Source: Ustilaginoidea virens (Eukaryota; Ascomycota; Sordariomycetes; Hypocreales; Clavicipitaceae). From it: 64,000 nt of DNA. The position numbers and the translations under genes are program-made. This document shows positions 22,116-32,330 of the stretch, in pieces. The first letter of the stretch is position 1. Each line of letters opens with the position of its first letter. Location of the stretch: contig NC_057321.1 in the NCBI RefSeq assembly GCF_000687475.1, forward strand, positions 3,038,001 to 3,102,000, read 5' to 3'. The notes under the pieces were generated by a model. The model was not told the DNA's origin and searched no databases. It was given only the letters and a program-made list of their open reading frames with translations.

Positions 22116-23422
22116 CATTTCCGCCGCGGCAACACCAAGCATTATGACTCGTTATATGAAGGACCACTGCAGAGGCACACTCTCTGCCTTTTTTCCTCAG
22201 ACATGAACTCCCTTTTCTTTTTTTTTTCTTTTTACTTTACTTTACTTTTCCACTCTTCCCCCCCCCTTTTTTATGTCCTCTCCATACGCCGGCCGTGGCG
22301 CCCGTGGTTGCAGAGACAGAGGGATCGGGCAGCTGCCCCCGTCACACCGCCCCCCCCTGATTGCGTTTTACACGTGCTTTGCTTTTGATACTTTGTCTAA
22401 TCTGATGGCTCTTGCGCTTGCTCGGCTTCGGTGCGTGTTTTGCTCTTTGTTTCTGCGCGGTTGGCGGTTCAGTCTTGTTGTCTTGTGCGAATACCCGGCA
22501 GGTGGCGACGGCGACTTTGCCGGCAACGCGGGGGATATAATGGGGCTTTTGGGGGAAGGGCGGGGGGGGGGGGGGGGGCTACTCGTTCTAGCTTGTAGAG
22601 TGTGGTGGGCGCCAGGGTGCAGTGTCGTGGGGTGAGGCAGGTTCGGGGCGGTTGATGAGCGCTGCTGGTCAATGGAATTGCAGTACAGTGGATGGCGCGA
22701 GCAGTTGACGCCGTGTGATGATGCCGATGCTGATGTCGTGATGCTGATTCCATGGTGCGTATGCCGTGGTGCTGATGCCGATGCCGTGATGCCGATGCCG
22801 CGTCCATGTATAAGCACCAAACAGTTAACTGCCGCCAAATCAGCACGGCAAACCACCGACCACCGACCACCGACCACCCAGCCCCAGCATGGCTAGATCA
22901 CCGCCGCCCCAGCAAGGCCTCACGAAGCCCAGCTAGCCGCCGCCAACAGCAGCGCAATCGGGCACAGCAGCCTCGCGGACCCCGCCATGCCGGCCATCGG
23001 CGCTCCGGGCTGCGTGGCGTCCTGGTACACACCCGGCGCCTGTCTACGCCTTCACGATTCCCGATTCCTGCAGACTTGACGGATGGAGACGGGCCAGGTG
23101 TACCCAGGCTTGACTGAAATGATCACTGATCACTGGTCACTCACTGGCTATTACGCTGCGTGCCAGATGCGCAGATGAAAGAGATGCAACAGGCCATGAA
23201 GCCATGACTGGAGATGCCAAGCAACCAACGCCGAACCTGCGAGGCTAGGAGCCGAAAAAGACCAAAGAAAAGAGAAGAAGAAAGGGCAAAAAAAAAAAAA
23301 TAAATAAAAAAAAAGACAAGACAAGATCTGCGCCTCGGCTCCGCGGAACCCCGTGCAATGCTCAAGTCGTGAATGTACATGCAGCAATGGTGCCTCGACT
23401 CCTCTGGCACGCCGTGGAATGC
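22116..23422. other. Intergenic region between convergent arf6 and SSN3 genes
   Basis: Both flanking genes end here, so it holds their 3' regions. No supported gene. Contains a long G run at about 22,561-22,578 and an imperfect GATGCC-type repeat (separate entry). An AAAAAATAAATAAAAAA tract at about 23,287-23,313 lies upstream of (that is, 3' to) the minus-strand SSN3 stop and could serve its 3' end. Confidence 0.5.
22716..22800. repeat. Imperfect hexamer repeat (GATGCC/GATGCT/GGTGCT)
   Basis: Roughly a dozen degenerate copies of GATGCN, interspersed with GTGATG, in non-coding DNA. Reads as a decayed microsatellite. Confidence 0.7.
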
Positions 23423-23900
23423 CTACTCCTTCACACGCTTGGTAGCCCGCAGGAGCCCGTCGTCTGGCAGGCCGGTGCGTTTCGTGCCCGGCAGACTGCT
23501 CGTGCGGATGTCGTTGTCGTCCTGGCTGACCCGCCGGTGGGGATACTCCACCTTGAGGCCCTCAAACGCGTTGGTGTGGACGCGGTCGCCGGCGGTAAAG
23601 AAGGTCGACTGCAGGGCCTGGGCGGCCGTGAGCCGCTTCTGCGGGTCGTACTCCAGCAGCCCGGCCAGCAGCTTGAAGCCCTCTGCGCCGAGGGACGTGG
23701 GCGAGGAGCCGGACGCGCCGGACGAGGCGTTGGAGATGGTGTTGTAGTACCACTTTTCCAGGTTGGACGTGGTGGTGCCGGTGGCCGAGGACGAGTGGTG
23801 GCCCTGGTGATGCTGCTGCTGCTGCTGCATGGGCGAGTACTGGTGTTGGTGTTGCTGGTGTTGTTGCTGTTGCTGTTGCTGTTGCTGGTTGTGCTGGTTG

Positions 23901-23934
<34 letters not shown>

Positions 23935-24934
23935 GGTGGTGATGGGCATACGGCGGCGCCTGCAACGTGTTGAGCTGGCCGGCCTCGGGCATGGCCGGCA
24001 GCAAGGGCCACCTGGCGCGCGTGGGCAGCCCCATGATGTCGACAATCTTTTGCATCTGGTTCCGCTGAAAAGGCACCGTCTTCTTGCTGTCCATCTTGGC
24101 CTCCTCCCCCTTAAAGATGGGCCGCAAGGAGAGCAGCTCGGCCAGGATACAGCCCACGGCCCACAGGTCAATGGCCGGGGTGTAGTGGTACGAGCCGAGA
24201 ATCAGCTCCGGCGCGCGGTACCAGATGGTGACGACGACCTTGTCGCCGCTGAAGAGCGAGTGCAGCGGCTTGTCGAAGCGCCGGGCCAGCCCCAGGTCGC
24301 CAATCTTGACCTCGCCGCCTGACGTGACCATGATGTTGGCGGGCTTGAGGTCCCGGTGCAGCACCCAGTTGGTGTGCAGGTACTGGCACCCGTTGAGCAG
24401 CTGGAACATGATGCTCCGGATGGTGGCCGGGGGGATGGGGTGCCGCGGCTGCTGCGTGTGGTGGTGGATGATTTGCAGCAGGTCGTGCTCGGCGTACTCA
24501 AACACCATGAAGATGCACTTGTCCTCGAGGATCGTCTCCACCAGCCGGATGACGTTGCCGTGGCGGAGCTCGCTGCACAGGCTCATCTCGCGGATGGCGC
24601 TCTGCGAGATGCCCGTGTAGCTGACCTGCTCGCCCTCCTTGTCCGGCTTGAACTTTTTGATGGCGACCTCGACCTGGCCGGCGGCGGCCTGGTGCGTCCC
24701 GGGGGCGGGCGCCGTGCCGACGCGGCTGACGGCCTTGTACACGCGGCCGTAGGTGCCGCTGCTGATGAAGCCGACGATCCGGTAGCGGTCCATGACCCGA
24801 TGCCGGGGGACGAAGGCGCCGGGCCGCTCGTGGGCATCTGCATAGCGACGGTGAGTGGGCGAGCCAAACTGGAGGGAAGACGACGACGAAGCAGAGAGAT
24901 GGTAGTGGCCCCCGATGCGGAGTTGCAGAGGCAT
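23423..24934 (-). CDS. SSN3: Mediator kinase-module cyclin-dependent kinase SSN3 (CDK8)
   Basis: Catalytic subunit of the Mediator CDK8 module with cyclin C, phosphorylating the RNA polymerase II CTD and transcription factors in the nucleus. Single exon, 503 aa from the ATG at 24,934; the frame extends to a GTG at 24,955 and then a stop ten codons further, so a spliced 5' exon is possible but unproven. Glycine loop GFISSGTYGRVYKA, Lys93 (EVAIKKF), SQSAIRE helix (110-116), HRDLKPAN with Asp195, DLG (213-215) replacing DFG as in fungal SSN3, TIWYRAPELILG, DLWAVGCILAELL. The GEEAKMDSKKTVPFQRNQ block and the terminal YPHRRVSQDDNDIR..GTKR.GLPDD are SSN3-specific. Unusual: 15 consecutive His (331-345) followed by long Gln-rich runs inserted between the C-lobe helices. 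Confidence 0.95.
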
Positions 24935-26761
24935 GGCGGGAGGGTAGCGCTCCACGGCGTCTTGCTGTTGCGCTGCGCTGCGCTATGCGCTGTTCCGGTC
25001 AAGAAGGTCTGGTCTCGGATGTTGAAAAAAGGCAAAGCAAGTCAAGCCGAAGGACCGTCCGGAAGCTACTTTTCCCGGGTTCCCGGCTCCCTCTTCCCCC
25101 CCGCCCTCGATCGATTCGCTGCACCGCTTGCGCCGGTGAAAGGAAATGAACCCTTGGCGGGCAGGAGAAAAAGAAGAAAAAACAAAGAAGAAAAAAAGGA
25201 CGATTGCGGCGGCCAGGAGGGAAACGAGAAAAAGGAAGGACGACTATGGCAGTGCGGGAACGAGACTTGATACGTGCACAACTGGCACAGCCCGGCAACA
25301 TCTGTCAGCCAGACCGGCAGGGTGTGGAGACCTGTTCAAGGGGTGCTTCGTGCGGATCCGACCAGATCAGGCAGGCACGCCTGGCCTGGCCCAAGCGAAG
25401 CCGGAACCTGAGCGCTGCCAGTTCAGTTCGACTTCGACAGAATGAAGCACGGGGTCTGGTGGCCTGGAAACAAGCTTGTTTCTATTGCCGAATCCCCGTT
25501 GCCGCCTGGTCGCCACCAGGCCAATCCCACCGCTAGTGGACTGGGGCGACGACCCAGAGGGAAGCTAGTCGTTTCTTTTTGAAGAAGAAAACACAAAACG
25601 CAACGAAACTCGCTCGATTGATCGGGAAAAAATAAATAAATAAAACATAAAAAAACTTACTTGTCCCCGCCGAAAATGCATCCTGCACACTCCTCTTGAG
25701 CGACTGGCCTCTGCTGATGGCGCTGGAGCTCGGCCCCGACGGGGGATTCGTCAAGCTCATCGATGAACTGGTTGAATTGCTCGGCCTGATCCGATGTTGA
25801 CAAAAATGCTGCGTATCCAATATAAATCCTTGGCGCGTGAGTGTGTTCCTTTCTATGTCCGTTTTTTTCTTCTTCTGTTTTCTTTCTTTTTTTTTTTTTT
25901 TTTTTTGTTTCCCACCCTCTTTTCTTTTTCCCACCGCTGCTTCGTTAATAATCTCTTCCCCGTCAACCTGTCCAAAGAACCAGCCCAGCCAGCCAGCCCC
26001 AAGCCATCAAACCCGGCGTATTTTGTTCGAGGAGCCCCCTTCGCCCACAGGCCCCCAGAGCCGCATGGGGAAATCCCGCCGCTCCCCTCCCGCTTAGTAC
26101 CTGACGGAGAGCCGCGCGAGTCGGGGGAGGGGAGTCCGCAAGGTGGGAACCAGCGAGGGCCGCCGATGGAGCGAGTCGCGCGGGTAGCGAGTGTCGTCTT
26201 GCGGATGCACGTTTCCGCGGCGAGCGTCCGTTGTCTGGCCCTGGGTTTTCAGGGCTGGGGGACCGGTTTGCCGCAAGAGACGAGTTTGTTGGAGAGGCAG
26301 GCTGGGTTGGTGTGACCTGCGGTGATGTTTGGGTCATGGCATGCCATGTTGCAGGAATGACTAAGCTTGGGCTGCAGATGCAGATGGCAGACGGAGTAGT
26401 CGCTGGATGTATCATGGCATCAACGGGAAAAAGAAATAAAAGTTCGGCATCCGTGGCTCATTCTTTTCCTTCTAGCCCTCATGTGGACTTGACTGTTTTT
26501 TTGATTTTTTGATTATTTTTATTTTTCGCTTTTATTTTTTTACGCTCCTTTATTTTTATAAAGAAAAGTTACACTGCTGGAGGAGGATTAGAGTGTCAAT
26601 ACCTTGAAGACGAAATGAAAACAACCCAACGTACTCCGTACACAGTACTCTGTAGCATGACACATATTCACGCAAACTGCTGGGCTGGCTGGCTGTCAAG
26701 GCGTACTGGCCGTGTCACACCGCCGGCTCATGATATACATATTCACCTCGCTTTTCTTTAT
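24935..26761. other. Intergenic region between SSN3 and ARP2
   Basis: SSN3 promoter side plus the ARP2 3' flank. No supported gene. The part near 25,660-25,830 has protein-like open frames on the minus strand and a GTAAGT donor (see findings). Poly-T tracts at about 25,884-25,907 and 26,495-26,540. The palindrome GTACTCCGTAC occurs at 26,631-26,641. Confidence 0.5.
25668..25836 (-). other. Unresolved possible small exon
   Basis: On the minus strand one frame reads SDQAEQFNQFIDELDE then SPVGAELQRHQQ and ends at a TAA; an overlapping frame starts at an ATG (MSLTNPPSGPSS) and runs into a GTAAGT donor. Neither has a recognisable family, and no partner exon was identified. It may be an upstream exon or leader of SSN3, a micro-gene, or chance. 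Listed only so that it can be checked against RNA data. Confidence 0.2.
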
Positions 26762-28140
26762 CTATCGCGGCCCCAACTTCTCAAGAACACGTGACCCTTG
26801 CTCATCCCACTCCGCCTTGGTCACCCACATGCTCTCCTTATCCGCCATTATGTTGGCCAGAACCGCGCCTCCCAGAAACACCATGTGTCGTCTCCTTGGC
26901 GGATCTTCTATTCGCACCTTGAACTTGCCCAGCCTCTCCGGGTTGCCCTGCAGCGCCCGCGTCAGCCACAGCTGCTTCAGCTCCTTTTCCAGCCTCGACG
27001 GCAGACCCGGATACATGCTGCTGCCTCCTGACAAAACGACGGCCTTGAATAGTGAAGAACGTATATCCACATCCGCAGACTGGATCGTGTTGAAAAGAAA
27101 CTCGCCCAGCCCGGGAGATTCGCTGTCGACAAGGTGAGGCTGGAACAGACACTCGGGCGCCTCGAATCTCTCGCTGCCCACCCGGATCACGCGGCCGTCG
27201 GGAAGCGTGTAGTTCTCCACCAGCACTGTGGTATCCTCGCTCAGTCGCTTGTCTAGCTCCAAATCGTACGAGACGTAGCAGAGCTTTTCTTTGACCTGGC
27301 GCACCGTTTCAAAGTCGGCTGTTCGGTTGAGCGCGTACCCGCGGCGGTTGAGCAGCTTGATCAGGTTACGGGTTACATCTCGACCAGCCACGTCTAATCG
27401 TTTCGTAAGATGGCTCAGCACCACTGACTCGTAAACCGGGACAATGTGCGTGACGCCGTCCCCGGAATCGACGACAACACCAGAACTCAGACCTGCACCA
27501 ACCCCACCACACAATTAGTGCCTCGACATGGTCAACGTCCCGGGAGAGAGGGGGGGCGGGGATGAGCCCGTGTACTCACCCTGGGCATACAACGCAAGAA
27601 CCGCCTGGATGGCCACATAGACACCCCCAAATCCGTAGCGGTCAAACATGACCTCGCACATCTGCTCCCTATTCCTCAACGGATTCATTGGAGGTTCCGT
27701 CAACAGGATCTTCTGCCCGTTCGTATCGACCTTGAGCTTCTGGAAAAACGTATAGTCCCATAAATGCTGCATATCGTCCCACTTCTTCACAATGCCATTT
27801 TCCATCGGGTAGCTGATCTGAAGCATGTTGCGGGCCGCGGCCGCCTCATCTCCGCACATGATGTCTTTGATCACGACATTGCTGTCGGTACGTTCCTCTG
27901 ATCGGAGAATGGGTCGTCCCACGATAGAAGGGAACTGGTGCTCGGGGAAGTTTTGTGCTGCGTAGCCGACTTTGAGGAAGCCGGTGCCGCCGTCGAGGAC
28001 TGTTGTAAAATTAGCACGGAGGGATTTCGCCGGAGGGGGGGGCTGTATGGGCAATAAAGAGGGGAGAAGCTCCCTTTGTGAGGCAGTCTTGGGAACGGCG
28101 TAGACCTTTCATACATACCAATCGGAGGGGTGCTGGCCAT
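26762..28140 (-). CDS. arp2: Actin-related protein 2 (ARP2), Arp2/3 complex
   Basis: Core nucleating subunit of the Arp2/3 complex, which builds branched actin at endocytic patches and hyphal tips. Three exons on the minus strand: 28,140-28,119, 27,999-27,580, 27,492-26,762; 390 aa. Intron 1 (119 nt, GTATGT..ACAACAG) follows only 22 coding nt (MASTPPI); intron 2 (87 nt) has GTGAGT..GTGCAG and joins [17 protein letters not shown]. Actin-fold signatures are intact: phosphate-1 [33 protein letters not shown], phosphate-2 [15 protein letters not shown], hinge/adenosine segment [18 protein letters not shown], and the ARP2-specific [22 protein letters not shown]. Length matches orthologues. Its start codon lies only 150-300 bp from the RIP-degraded repeat block. 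Confidence 0.95.
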
Positions 28141-28290
28141 CCTTTCAGCAACTCAACAGTGGACAGGGTGGACAATCGACGAGAGGAATGTGTATGTTGT
28201 GTCGGCGTCTCAGTCCAAGTCGAGTGCCCGGATGGAGGTGCGTCGTCAGCGACAGCAGTAGTGGGGTTGGTGTTGCCGGGGATATCGTGG
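28141..28290 (-). promoter_or_regulatory. Truncated ARP2 promoter region next to repeats
   Basis: The short stretch of normal-composition sequence upstream of the ARP2 start, ending where TpA-rich repeat sequence begins (boundary approximate, 28,290-28,400). No TATA box is obvious. Promoter role is inferred from position. Confidence 0.45.
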
Positions 28291-28549
28291 ATTCGTATAA
28301 TTGTCGGGAATATTCGGCTAGAATATGGCACATATAACCGAGGGAATAGTAGCCCCTTAGGGCTACCCCTCTGCCCACTATAAATAGCAGGTATAGCGAG
28401 TATTACAGTAGGTATGCAAAAGTGTCGCAACAACCAGACTCCTACATCAATGCCATCATTACATTATTGCGTAAGAATTCAAATAGCCATAACTTAGGTA
28501 GTAATGCATTAATTCTAATAAAACAAGATATGGCTAATAGCCCTGCTTT

Positions 28550-28820
28550 TTGCGATTTATATTTAGTATACCTACTATATGCGCGATTTACAGCATGTAA
28601 GCCTTATAGTATAAACTCAATCAGCCTTGTAATTAAAGGCTATAGCACTGCTGCCCACGCTTTTTTAATACATTCTATCAACTCAGCCTTATGCGCCTCA
28701 TTATTCTTTAAAACTGATAAATAAGGGTTAGTAATTACCAATTCCTGCTTTAAAGCCTTCTATATATATTTAATAGGGTTTAAATTAAATAAGTGCAGAA
28801 GCCATTCTGTTAAAATCCTA
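28550..28820 (-). pseudogene. Tc1/mariner-type (DDE, pogo/Fot-like) transposase C-terminal remnant
   Basis: Minus-strand translation reads ..LFNLNPIKYI*KALK.. then AELIECIKKAWAAVL*PLI and HAVNRAYSRYTKY. This matches the family's PDLNPIENLWALLK block, containing the third catalytic acidic region, and the terminal ..SMPRRVAAVIKAKGWYTKY block. Trp codons are replaced by TAG, as expected from RIP, and a frameshift probably precedes NLNPI. No terminal inverted repeats were identified. This is the repeat remnant closest to ARP2. Confidence 0.7.
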
Positions 28821-29091
28821 TAGTAGTCTACTAGACTGCTGGCCCTTCCACCGTCTCTTAGACTCACAACTGTCCCACCGGACATACGGTGGTCTTACCA
28901 ACCTTGGGCCTTTACCGTTTACCTTCCGGATTTTCAGTGGATTTGTTAAAATCCTATAGTAGCCTACTAGGCTGCTGGCCTAATGCCCTACTGGCCTACT
29001 GACCTTCTGGCCCTTATATCGCCTCTTAGACTTACGGTAGTCTTACTAACTTTAGGCCTTTGCCTTTTACCTTAAGGATTTTCAGTGGATT
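28809..29091. repeat. Direct tandem duplication, two units of about 140 bp
   Basis: Each unit begins GTTAAAATCCTATAGTAG and ends GGATTTTCAGTGGAT (28,809-28,944 and 28,945-29,091). The first unit keeps more CpA/TpG (for example CACAACTGTCCCACCGGACA) than the second, so the copies differ in mutation load. Confidence 0.8.
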
Positions 29092-29097
29092 ATTTAC

Positions 29098-29382
29098 TGT
29101 ATATCAAGTAAGGTAGGCCTTGTTAAAAAAGGTGTGACATTGCTAAATTAGCGTAGTGGCCTATTAACGTGATGGCGGCCTACTAGCGTGGTAGTTGCCT
29201 ATTAGCGTGGTAGTTAGTCATTAGCGTGGTAGTTAGGGTGGCCGGATATAACGGGGTTAGTCGGATATAGCGGGGTTAGTCGGATATAGCGGAGTTACTG
29301 ACGAGCATTACGGGGAGCTCTCTTACTAGCTACCCTGGATGCCTGGGCCCACCCCTCCTTCGTGTATATATAGGATAGCTTT
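29098..29382 (+). repeat. Element X copy 1, left part (LTR-like)
   Basis: Starts TGTATATCAAG, like X copy 2 at 40,986. It ends at the Gypsy-1 insertion point; the remainder resumes at 40,706. The segment GGGGAGCTCTCTTACTAGCTAC matches both other X copies. Its internal repeats are a different minisatellite from the 50-bp one in copies 2 and 3. Confidence 0.75.
29147..29298. repeat. Two short minisatellites within element X copy 1
   Basis: About four copies of a 20-22-bp unit containing TTAGCGTGGTAGTTAG (29,147-29,236), followed by three copies of a 19-20-bp unit CGGATATAGCGGGGTTAGT (29,242-29,298). Confidence 0.85.
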
Positions 29383-29636
29383 TGTCACGGACTCGGGCTA
29401 TGCCCGTGTCATGGATTGGCTAGGGCTCGGGCTGCGCCCATGCCTAGTCCGGGATAGATGATATAAGGCAGACGCGCGGGCCTATAGGGCAACGTTAGGG
29501 CTCTAGCCCGCGCTATATACGGATATATATAGACTGCAGAAGGGACCCGATTCAGGCTTTTTTCCCTTCCTCTTTAGTTTTATCAATACATCCAATTAAC
29601 GCCTATTCGCAGTCGCCTTAGGACCAGTCTATTATA
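29383..29636 (+). repeat. Gypsy-1 5' LTR
   Basis: 254 bp, starts TGTCACGGACTC. Matches the right LTR at 40,447 and the inverted LTRs of Gypsy-2. Contains a GATATAAGGCAGA segment and a CGGATATATATAGACTGC segment that may be promoter and transcript-start signals (inference). Confidence 0.9.
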
Positions 29637-32076
29637 ATTAATAAAACTCTCTTAACCCTTATTATTATATCTCATATAACCGCCGATATTAGATATAGAC
29701 CCCTTATAGAATATTATAGGCTCGGATAATACCTAATGCGCCTCCGCTCGTTAATAGGCCGCGCAACTAAAATTAATTATAAATACTATAGAAGTACTTA
29801 ATATAAGGTTCTAAAAATAGCTATCCTAAAGCTAAAAGAGTAAGCGCTAGATACGCGCCTAGACTGAGCAGACTAAATATCGAATATAAGCTTTTATTAA
29901 TTAGATATAGTAATAACTATTATTAATACCTATATCGACTTTAGATTAATCTTAGACCGATTTTATCCTAATCTTAAAGGAAACTTAATAAAAATATAAG
30001 CCGATATTAGTCGGGGAACCCTTTAATAGCAAAAAGGCTATATTTATTATATAGAAGACCTTTATAGAATATAAATTAGAGATTGATTAGGAGTTTATCG
30101 GTAATAATAAGACTTAATAAATATTTATCTATTAAAACCTCTTCGCTATAGTCTAATCTTAAGTTATAGCCTTCTTCGAGAATAATATAGCCCTCTATTA
30201 TCATCTTATAGCCTTCTTTAATTACCTATAGCGACTCTTTAAGGATTAATATTAGGAGGAATATACGATTACTAAGCTTAAGTATACCCTCTACTAAATA
30301 CCAAAAGAACCTTTCTCTGCTTTTTTTATATATTTTAAGGAAAAATTAGTATTAATAGGGGGGCTTAATTAGCCTAAATCGGTAAAGCTAGAAATACTCT
30401 AATCTGCTTTTAACCCTTATATATTAAAAAAGATTATCGGCCTAAGGGTCTCCTATAAGGACTATAATGCAGCCGTTATATAGTACCGTAAAATCGCTAT
30501 CGACTTAGAGATAAATCTTACTATAAAATACTATATAGATCTTTCCTAGGATTACAATAATAATACTTAGGATCTATAGGCAACCGCTCGGGATAAAGAT
30601 AGTAATATGCCTATAATAGGCGTCTATAAGCTAGATCTGAAAGGCAAATAAAGGTTTCCTAATAAAAGGGAGCTATAGGTTTTAAAGGAAGTCCTTAAGG
30701 AGCACTATTAGAAGTCACTTTATACCTAATATAAGGATACTAGCTATAAAATATAGGAATATAAGCTAAGGCCGGCCTAGCCTCTATAAGAGATAACTAT
30801 AGCTTCTATAGACCTAAAGGCTATAAAAGCCTTACGAATCGCCGAGCTTAAAGATAGTAATAATAGTAATTCCTAAAGAAAAGACTAGCCTTTAAGCCGA
30901 ATCTCGCGAAAAAGCTTAAAAAATATATCTAGCCCCTAGCTAGGTCATAATAGGATTATTATATAAAGGAGATTAATAATATTAAGGACCGTATAGATAG
31001 GTACCCTTTTTTAGTCCTAATATTATATAATAATTCTACCTTTATTAATACCTTAATTAACTCTAATTATAATTGCTATAGTACGATAAGCGAAAAAAGT
31101 ATCTAAAGGTTAGGACTCTAGCCTATCTACTTACTATCTTATAGGAAACTTAAGACTGCAGTAGATATAAAGAGTTAATCGGAGGAGTAATAGGCTACCC
31201 CCTTAATTACCTATGCCGTCTATATTAATATCAATATCGATAGATAGCTATTAGCTATAATACTATATATCGTCCTAAGCCTTACCCGCGATATTATCCT
31301 AAAGCTGCTTTAGATAGAGTACCGCAATATCGAACTATAAGTAAAGTAGTACTAATTAAAAATTAGAGCTACTAATAGCCTCTTTATTAAGGAATTAACC
31401 ACTCAATCCTCTAGGCCTACTATAATTAATATTCTTAAATCGGTCTTTTATAATATACTATAATAAGCGGTATATACCTAAAATAATTCGACCTCTTTCT
31501 TCTCTATAAGCCTATAAGAGCTTATATATATCCTTTATATTATACTCCTACCTTATTAGAATTTAATTCCCCCTTTAGCCTAGCTATAAACCCTACTACT
31601 TAAGCTTTAAGACTTCGCCGACCTCTTTAATAAGGCAAAGGCTTTTAGCCTCCTACTATACTAGGGCACGCTTAATTATTATATTAAATTTTAACCGACC
31701 CTAAATAAGGGGGCTACCTGACCTCCTATAGGGACCGCTATATAATATACCGTAGGATTAGCTACTCGAGATTTAAAGATAGGTAATAAACCTTATAGAT
31801 AAAGGATAGATCTATATAAGCTCCTTATTAGTAGTAGCACTAGTCCTATTCGCGAGAAAGGCAAATAGTAAATAGCATTTTTATATAGATTACTAGGCTC
31901 TAAATAAGGTTATAGCATAAAACCGGTATCCCCTTCCCTTAATTAAGGAGATACTATACTCCCTATCCTAGGCAAAGTGGTTTATAAAGGTAGATATCTA
32001 TACTGCATTCTATAAGATGTATATCACTAAAAGCGATAAATACCTAACTATATTCCAGACCTGCTTTAGTCTTTTT

Positions 32077-32330
32077 TGTGACGGACTGGCCCTAGGGCGA
32101 CTACGAATAGGCATCAATCGGATGTATTAATAAAACTAAAGAGGAAGGGAGAAGAGCCCGAATCGGGTCCCTTCCGCAGTCTATATACATCCGTATATGG
32201 CGCGGGCTAAAGCCCTAACGTTACCCTATAGGCCCGCTCGTCTACCTTATATCATCTATCCCAGATTAGGCATAGGCGCAGCCCGAGCCTTAGTTAATCT
32301 ATAATATAGGCATAGCCTGAGTCTATAATA
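32077..32330 (-). repeat. Gypsy-2 3' LTR (left)
   Basis: 254 bp, inverted relative to Gypsy-1 LTRs; begins TGTGACGGACTGGCC and ends in TATAATA adjoining the purine tract. Confidence 0.9.

Noticed and set aside
22561..22578. Long G homopolymer as an assembly gap
   Set aside because: Flanks are continuous, and similar G and C runs occur elsewhere in the window (for example near 16,077 and 17,376); length may be imprecise but there is no sign of a join.
23369..24322. 317-aa plus-strand ORF rich in Val, Leu and Arg
   Set aside because: Lies exactly antisense to the conserved SSN3 kinase coding sequence; its composition is the reverse complement of GC-rich codons and of the His/Gln tract.
1..28140. 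tRNA, rRNA or snRNA genes
   Set aside because: I looked for a GGTTCGAANCC-type B box with a matching A box and for conserved rRNA/snRNA stretches and found none; a covariance-model search would be decisive.
28422..28724. 100-aa plus-strand ORF starting MSQQPDSYINAI
   Set aside because: Opposite strand encodes the mariner-type transposase C-terminus; the plus frame starts from GTG and has no family.
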